64,000 bases of DNA from Piscicola geometra (taxonomy: Eukaryota; Annelida; Clitellata; Hirudinida; Piscicolidae): assembly GCA_943735955.1 (NCBI GenBank), contig OX030962.1, positions 7,762,462-7,826,461 on the forward strand, read 5' to 3'. A program made the translations under genes and the position numbers. Under the pieces are notes generated by a model. That model had not been told where the DNA came from, searched no databases, and saw only the letters and a list, made by a program, of their open reading frames with translations. Below are positions 57,526 to 64,000 of the stretch, in pieces (positions within the stretch are counted from its first letter, which is position 1; the number at the start of each line of letters is the position of its first letter).

Positions 57526-60500
57526 ATGAGAATGTGGATTTTTATTCTAATCTTCATTTGCCCAGCTTCGTCTCTCGAAAGTAAAACTTGCCTTGGCAAA
57601 TTCAAATTTAAAAAATTAAATTGTTTATTCGAATATATTTTAAATACTGGAAAACAAAACTTGAATCTAACTAAACACATCGCAATGGCTTCTATCCCCC
57701 TTTTAAACTGCGATCTTAATTGAAAAATGTCTTTTTCGGCAAAAAAATTCCTACAACTTGATTTCAATTTATTTCAGAAACTGTAAAAAATAGGAAACTT
57801 TTATTATGGCAATAATTGAAGACACACATTAGAGTTATTGTAGGATAAAACGTGTTGGGTGATAGAAAAAAACGAGGCGGTAGTGTTGAACCCCATCCAA
57901 GACCGCCTCCCATGCATCCCTTCTCCTAAAACATCACTTTGCTTTTAATAAATTATCCACAAAATACTTTAAATTTTCTTTTTTAGATAATGAGCAAATA
58001 ATACTTTTTGAAGCAAAATAGGATTGGAAAAGATTTGAAGTTAATTTATAAAAGAAAAACCTAGAAGTTCTTTTGCAAAAATGAAAGAGACGTTTTTATC
58101 TAGAAGATACAAATATTGGCGCCTAAGTTTTAGTGAACAGTGGTGAGATTGATTGCATGTTCAAAAGAATACAATTAATTTATAAGGGTTTAATAAAATT
58201 GGAAAAAATGTTTAAAAACTGGAAAAACTTACTACATAAATAAATAAACCCAATAAACCCAATAAATTTATAGTTCTAGAACAAAAGAAAAATGGGAAAG
58301 AAAATTTGGCAATTACCTTCTTTCAATTACGAACTAACGAGGCAACTATCATGTATTACAAACAAGTCGAGCTGTCGTAAACAACTTGGTCAGCCTGCCA
58401 AACCCAGCCCCTAAGGCACTCTCTGTTCATTATTTTTTCTCTCTTTTCAACTTTTTGAAAATCTGTTTGTTTGTTGGTTAGTCCGTTCATCCGTCCATCT
58501 ATCAATACTTTTTTTGAAAATACTTTGTTTAAACTTAATTATTTACCACTATTCATATCACCCAGCACCCATCTCCAAGCCAAAATCCCTAAATCAGTCA
58601 CTACACCACCCGAATTTCACATTCACTCCATAAGCTAACCAACCCACCACAGCTTCAGGAGCTCTGGACTTCTGCTACTATGAGGAGTTTAAAGCGAGTT
58701 GTGATGAAGGGCAGTTCCTATTGATTCTTAACGCTTCCTATGGGAGGCTCGAGTTGGTTTGGGGGTGGTTTAGATGGTGTTGGGTGTTTGATGGGTGGTT
58801 TGGTGGGTGGTTGGTGGGTGGTTTGGTGGGTGGTTTGGTGGGTGGTTGGTGGGTAGTTGGTGGGTGGTTTGGTGGGTGATTATACAATACAATGTATTTA
58901 CGGATGATGTGATTTGACAGTACAAAAATGTAATTGGAACTAATGTAAAATGCAGCAGTTTCTGAATTTTTTTTTCTCGTCTTTAAAGAGACATTAATTG
59001 ATCTAATGAGACATGGATAAAATAAATGAAAAATATGTTTGTTAAAAGACTTAAATAATTTTAAAAATTCTAAAAAAACATAACTTTACTTTAATCGCCT
59101 TTGAAGGATTAAATCAATTTGAGTCAAATTAAATGTTACTCAATCAAATTTATGTCATTAAAATTTAGAATCTATAAAAAATAAAAAATATTGAAAATAA
59201 AAATATTGAAAACCAAAAAAATAAATTTAAATAATTTAAATATATTTTTCCAGTTTTGGAAGATGTCTCAAACGTGACTTCGGCTACATGGGTTGCTTTA
59301 GTGGAGTGACGCCATTATTGAATCGGAAATGCTTCGCAAAACAGGAATGTACCCTTAAAGTGGTCGAATCAAATTTCGCAAACACCAAGGACTGCAATCA
59401 GGAAGTGAAAAGTTTTCTGAGGGTGGAGTACCTGTGTGGAAAAAGTTGGTGGGTGGTGGGTGGGTGAGTGGTGGGTGGGTGGTGGGGGGTGGGATGGGTG
59501 GGTGGTGGGTGGTGGGTGGGTTGGATGGGTGGGTGGTGGGATGGGTGGGTGGTGGGATGGGTGAGTGGGCGGGTGGTGGGTGGGTGAGTGGTGGACATGT
59601 GGTGGGTGGGTGGTGGGTGGGTGGTGGGATGGGTGGGTGGATGGGTGGAAGGGTGTTGGGTGGAAAGATGATGTTTGGATAGATGGATGATGGTTGGATG
59701 GTGGATGTGTGGAGAAGTAAGTGATAAGTAGATGGAAAAAAATAATAGATTGATTGCTGGTTGTAAGGATTGATGCATAAAACTCATTAAATGTCACCTG
59801 AAATAAATTTTGCAAAAATCCTCAAAAGTTTTATGAAAAAAACAATTTTTTTTCAAACGAAAAATTTTTTATGAATGTTTTTTCTTGATCAACCTGTCCA
59901 TCTGTTTGTTCATTGATCCATCATTCCTTGCTTCCATTCTTCATCTTTTCATTGCCTTTCGATTATACATCAATCATACATCAATGCACTTGTCCTGAAC
60001 CAGATCAACTGAATATGTTATTAATTTTCACAAAGATTTAAACCACTCATTCATAAAGATTTTCACTCAGTCATTTCTTCATACCTAATTGTTTCATTAA
60101 TTCAACACTTTATTACTTTTTCCATTTCCTCCTCCTTTTATCTTCCTCCCATGCAGACCCTCCAGCCTCCAGTGACTGCCACTACCATCTCGACAGCGGT
60201 CTCTTCCTTCTTACCTTTCCCCCCTCAATGCCAACCAAACATTATGACGTCAGTCGGAATTGCGGTCAAGAGAGAGCATGGGTGGTCGAAGCGGAATTGG
60301 GTCAAAGGTTGAACGTTTCCGTGGTGATGTTGATGGAGCAAACAGGTGATGGAACAAGTAATAAAGGGGTGGTGAAGCGTGAGGGAGTAGAGTGGAAGAT
60401 GGAGAGGAGAAGTGGTAGTAGTTCAAGAATCCCACGCCAGGAACTGAAGATGACGATGACCAAGAAACCACGTGACCACACCACCGCCGCTGCTGCTGAT

Positions 60501-61444
60501 TGCGTGGGCTTCTTGGTGGAGGTTGAAGCGTCCATGACGTCATTGATTTGTGGCGGGAACGAGTTGAAGCACGTGGTCAGTAGCCAATCAAATCGCTTAG
60601 AAGTGTTTGTGGAAGAGGAAGCACTTCCGTTTGTGCTATTGTTTGAAGGTGGGTGGTGGTGGTGGTGGTGGTTGGTGGTGATGGGTTAGTTGTGTAAAGA
60701 AGTAGTTGGTGATGGTGGGTTGGTTAGAAAGTAATAGGTGAGAAAAAGTTGGGTAGACTTTGTTTAGTTGTTGATGGAAAAGTGGAAGATGAAATGACAT
60801 AACTAGGTAGTCAGCTGTTAGGGTTTGTTGTTGGTGAGGGATAGTGGATGTTTTCAAAAAGAAAGCAAGTTTGTCGAGTAGAGTTATGATTGTTGTTGTA
60901 GAAGAAACTGTTCATAAATTAAATAAAAAATTGGTGTGTGTTGGGACTCAGGGAAATATGTGTGTAGTTTAGAGTGAAATTTATTGTTTCTTCCGCTTTT
61001 AGAAGTTTGTCAAAAAGAATCTTTGAAAAAAATTGGTGAATTCAAAATTTGTAGATTTTATTTTAAAACTTACATATAATTCCAATGATGGAAAGATAAG
61101 CCAGTGGAATTGAATATATACATTTTTTAATTAAAAATATAAAAAATATTATTGGTGCAAAAAATAGTTTTAATGATTTTAGATACTTCATTCGATTTAC
61201 TATATTGAAAATTTGAGTTATATTTTTAAAAAAATTATTGTGTGGTGTGGTTGTTGCTGTTACTTTCAAGAGAGTATGGTGTTCTAAAGTTATGGATGTC
61301 GAAGGGTTCTGCTATTTTACGGTGAGTGAACAGACAACTTTGTGGGTTGAATGACACATAAACCAAATAGTTTTCTGACACGACTACAAGATGCAGAATT
61401 GACGGCAATCTGGATACGCCTATCTTAGGTGGACAGCTACTTGT
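57526..61444 (+). CDS. Secreted or membrane SUEL-type lectin with CUB-like domain, 3' part uncertain
   Basis: Exons with matching phases: 57526-57580, 58653-58752, 59254-59444, 60157-60648, with tentative 61275-61321 and 61371-61444. The start MRMWIFILIFICPASSLE is a signal peptide. A SUEL/Gal_lectin domain follows: CYYEEFKASCDEGQF and LLILNASYGRLD (the A-x-YGR-x-D core), then GCFSGVTPLLNRKCF and CTLKVVESNF, ending FLRVEYLC. Such domains bind galactose or rhamnose in some proteins. The next exon, SDCHYHLDSGLFLLTFPP to AWVVEAELGQRLNVSV and DCVGFLVEVEA, ICGG, FVLLFEG, has four Cys and the alternating pattern of a CUB-like fold. The tentative exons continue with WCSKVMDVEGFCYF. The end of the gene was not found. 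Donors of exons 2, 3 and 4 all open into G-rich repeats. Confidence 0.8.
58753..58877 (+). repeat. G-rich GGTGGTTTGGTG array after lectin exon 2 donor
   Basis: Irregular GGTGGGTGGTTTGGTGGGTGG units starting within the donor GTTGGTTTGGGGG and continuing for about 120 bp on the sense strand. Confidence 0.85.
59445..59700 (+). repeat. GGGT-rich array after lectin exon 3 donor
   Basis: GTGGGTGGGTGGTGGGATGGGTGGG-like units for about 250 bp, beginning at the donor GTTGGTGGGTGG. Runs of three G are dense enough for RNA G-quadruplex formation. The long minus-strand Pro/His/Thr frame is an artefact. Confidence 0.88.
60649..61274 (+). other. Lectin gene intron or 3' DNA
   Basis: Starts with a GTGGGTGGTGGTGG array, then AT-rich DNA. 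No exon was recognised before the tentative one at 61275. Confidence 0.5.
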
Positions 61445-64000
61445 GTGAGTTCTTTCGGAGGCACAGCAGCCGAAACTCGCAATTTCACGTTCAAAAATTC
61501 GAATACAATTTAAATTCCGTATTCTTCAAAAAATATTTATTTTGTGACGGGCGTACTTATAGAGATCTTTAATTTCTGATTTATTTTATAATATTAATAT
61601 TCCTATGTTATTAATAAAGCATATTTTAGAAATATAAAAAATAATAAAATATATTTAAAAAATAAATTGAACAATGAAATATCTAATTATTGAAAACTCA
61701 TAAATACATTTTCAAATCTATTATTTCGATAAAAACCTAAATACCGAATCTATATGAAATAATGGAACTTTTTTTATGTTTAAAGGTCTGAAAAACCTAT
61801 AGAATTTTATGATTTTGGAGATTGTAAACATTTCGGAAAATTAAAAAAAGATAAAGATAGTTAATGAAAAAAATATGTGCTTGTTTTTTAGATGAAAAGA
61901 AAACAAATGTTTTAACAACAAAATTTGAACAACTGAAATGAAAAAAACGATCTTTATTAAAACTATTAAAAATACAAGTCAGAAAACACAAAATAATAAA
62001 TATTAATAAAAATGTCATTAAAATAAAAATATATATATATATATGAAACCCCTAAAAAATCATACAATAAAAAAATATTTTCATAAAATTTTACAATTAA
62101 AAAAAATAAATAAATAAAAATAGTATTCCGAACGAGAGACACCGGAGGAAATAACATGAGCGATTTCCGATCGTAAATATCGGCGAAGGCACCTCGGTTA
62201 TGGGTCGGTTCAGAGGCCAGAGGGAGGATGTAACTGGGAGTTTGGAAGACGTGATCGAAATTTCGATCTAATAAATCGGATGGTTGCTGTTGTAAATTGA
62301 AACGACTAGTGCGCGTGGTGTGAGTGTGGAGGGAGGGGGCTTGGAGAGGAGAGTGTAGGGGGGTGGTGGTGGCGGATGACAGTGGTGTTGTAATGATGGT
62401 GGTGGGCATCATGGGAAATTGATTAGAAAAAAAGATGTACCAAATGGTGAAGACTAAGTGTGACAATCTTTGAAAAAACTCAAATGATTACATTTTAAAT
62501 AGTAAAGAAATACATTTTTATACAAAATGAAAGTATTCAACTTTTTATATATATAAATGTGATTCTACTCCTAAAAGCGTCTTTCACTGTAATAATCATT
62601 TAAACAAATCATTTTAGAACAATATAAATGTTTATTTAGAATATCCGGTTAAAATTTTTACTTTTCTTTTGACACTCATCCATCTTGTTTAAAGTTTTCT
62701 GAATCGTTATCTATTAGCAAGAAAGTTTTTATTTTTCATAAAAAAATGTTTTTATGTTTGAATTTTCGAGGTTCTAAAACACATTTTTTTATTTTTTACC
62801 AAAGTGTGTTCCTTCGAGTGTGATGGGTTTTTAGTTTTTCAGCTTGATTTGTTTGTTTTATAACTTTTTCGATAAATTTGTCCAAGTTTCTTCTTGCATT
62901 GTATAACAATTCTATTTCTTTTCTACAATTTTTGAATTTGCGCTTTCATACACTAGTTCTATGAATTTTTCAAAATGTATCTTTACTTGTATATTTTATG
63001 TTCGTATATAAATACAAACGTACACGTAGTAGTAAAGTGTACGTATGTGTGTTCATGGGAGAAGGTACACTTGTGTACACAGTAGTATTATTTTTACCAC
63101 ATGACCTATAGATCTACTAGAAGGAAGATAAGATCACTTTATCAGCGAATTATTGCTCTAGTTTTTTTGTTTTTCAAAAAAAATTCAGTTTTATGAATAT
63201 TCTTATGTCCACTGTGTTCTTCTATTTATTGTCTGTTTTTATTTTATTATTATTTATTGTTATTATTGTTTGTGAATCTAACGAAAGTACACTTGACGTC
63301 ATATCAGCTTCAATTCCTTTCGCGCTAAATACTCGGATGTACACCTCTATTTTGATGTTTCTATTTATATCTCGAATTGTATGCAAAATTTGCATGATGT
63401 GTTAATACAGTAAAATGCAAAATAGGAAAAATGTATTAAAAAATAGAGAAAAAAAATAAAACAACATAAAATACAATACAGCAAAAGAAAATTGTGAATG
63501 TGATTTAAGAGTCTCTAGAGCTTCTAGGCCACTGATGTTTTTATAACAAATTAGCGAGATTAAGCTCTAGATTTTGTGTACGTAAGAAGCAGAAGTGTAT
63601 GAAGAAAAACTAATTATTTTTTGAAAATATTCGTTTAAACAGAATATATAATATCAGAAGATGATAGATTGCAAAAGAACAAAGAACACATTAAAGAAAA
63701 GTACGTAAAAGTTGAATACTGTGGGTAAAATAGTTTTAAAAAAATTAATTTAAGGAATGTAATGAAATAGTGCAATACGATAAAAGGTTACATGATTTGA
63801 TTTAATGAAATACTATTTTGAGCCTATAGAAATATTAAAATGTAAAATTATGAAATTACAGACATTCAAAAATATTTTTCTAAATATAAAAAGTATGATA
63901 ATAGGATTGAATAGGTAGTTTAAATATGAGTAAATAAAAAAAAATTAATTAAACAAACTTTATAAAAAGTTTAAATAAAAAATGAGTTTTAAAAATGAAA
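61445..64000. other. Mostly unassigned AT-rich DNA at the window end
   Basis: Apart from the possible minus-strand exon at about 62110-62472, no gene was recognised. Open frames at 63193-63405 are hydrophobic AT-rich translations without support. If the lectin gene continues, its remaining exons were not identified here. Confidence 0.45.
62110..62472 (-). CDS. Possible coding exon of an unidentified gene
   Basis: A minus-strand frame opens after an acceptor-like TTTTTCAAAG near 62473. It reads LSHLVFTIWYIFFSNQF (possible membrane segment), a Thr/Pro/Ser-rich stretch, then NLQQQPSDLLDRNFDHVF, TPSYILPLASEPTHNRG and FADIYDRKSLMLFPP. GC content is visibly higher than in the surroundings, codon choice is mixed, and the plus strand has stops, all consistent with coding. 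The frame then runs on into AT-rich hydrophobic sequence to 61966, so the true end is unclear. I do not recognise the family. Confidence 0.4.

Noticed and set aside
59369..59815. Minus-strand Pro/His-rich frames
   Set aside because: Shadow of the GGGT array and lectin exon 3 on the plus strand.

Overview
This is eukaryotic, intron-rich, AT-rich DNA packed with microsatellites and minisatellites. The protein families (discoidin domain receptor, mitoguardin, myosin regulatory light chain, a PWWP/IBD HDGF-related protein, a Rab20-like GTPase, SUEL-type lectins) are animal. Short introns, low GC and very long GGAT, GGAA and CA arrays suggest a lophotrochozoan invertebrate, possibly an annelid such as a leech; that assignment is inference. 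Most long open frames in the window are translations of simple repeats, so genes were called only where homologous segments, splice sites and reading phase agree.

Layout. Positions 5893-20307 (+) carry most of a discoidin domain receptor (DDR): end of the discoidin domain, DS-like domain, stalk, transmembrane segment and cytosolic juxtamembrane region. Two exons exceed 3 kb because Asp-, Asn-, Ser- and His-rich tracts interrupt the conserved blocks. The start lies upstream or was not recognised, and no kinase domain was found. Positions 24136-25000 (+) hold a secreted-protein fragment resembling half of a SUEL lectin domain. Positions 24965-28062 are GGAT-type satellites. Positions 29108-30902 are a decayed piggyBac transposon with intact TTAA and inverted ends.

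Positions 32833-37120 (-) encode a complete 13-exon mitoguardin (MIGA). It lies head to head with a complete 5-exon Rab20-like GTPase (37948-39497, +). A complete 4-exon myosin regulatory light chain follows (40831-42857, -), then a small two-exon cysteine-rich, probably GPI-anchored protein with a TATA box (44526-45050, +), then a complete 13-exon HDGF/LEDGF-like PWWP-IBD gene (45351-50980, -). After a gene-poor stretch with a nearly 1 kb CA array and a MITE-like inverted repeat, a SUEL-lectin plus CUB-like gene begins at 57526 (+). A possible minus-strand terminal exon lies near 62.1-62.5 kb.

The genes do not form a pathway. Their common theme is how simple repeats sit within them: inside exons in DDR, and directly abutting splice sites in MIGA, Rab, HRP, MRLC and the lectin gene. 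Many introns begin with a G/T-rich tandem array on the sense strand right after the 5' splice site, and several acceptors are the end of a CA or CTTC array.
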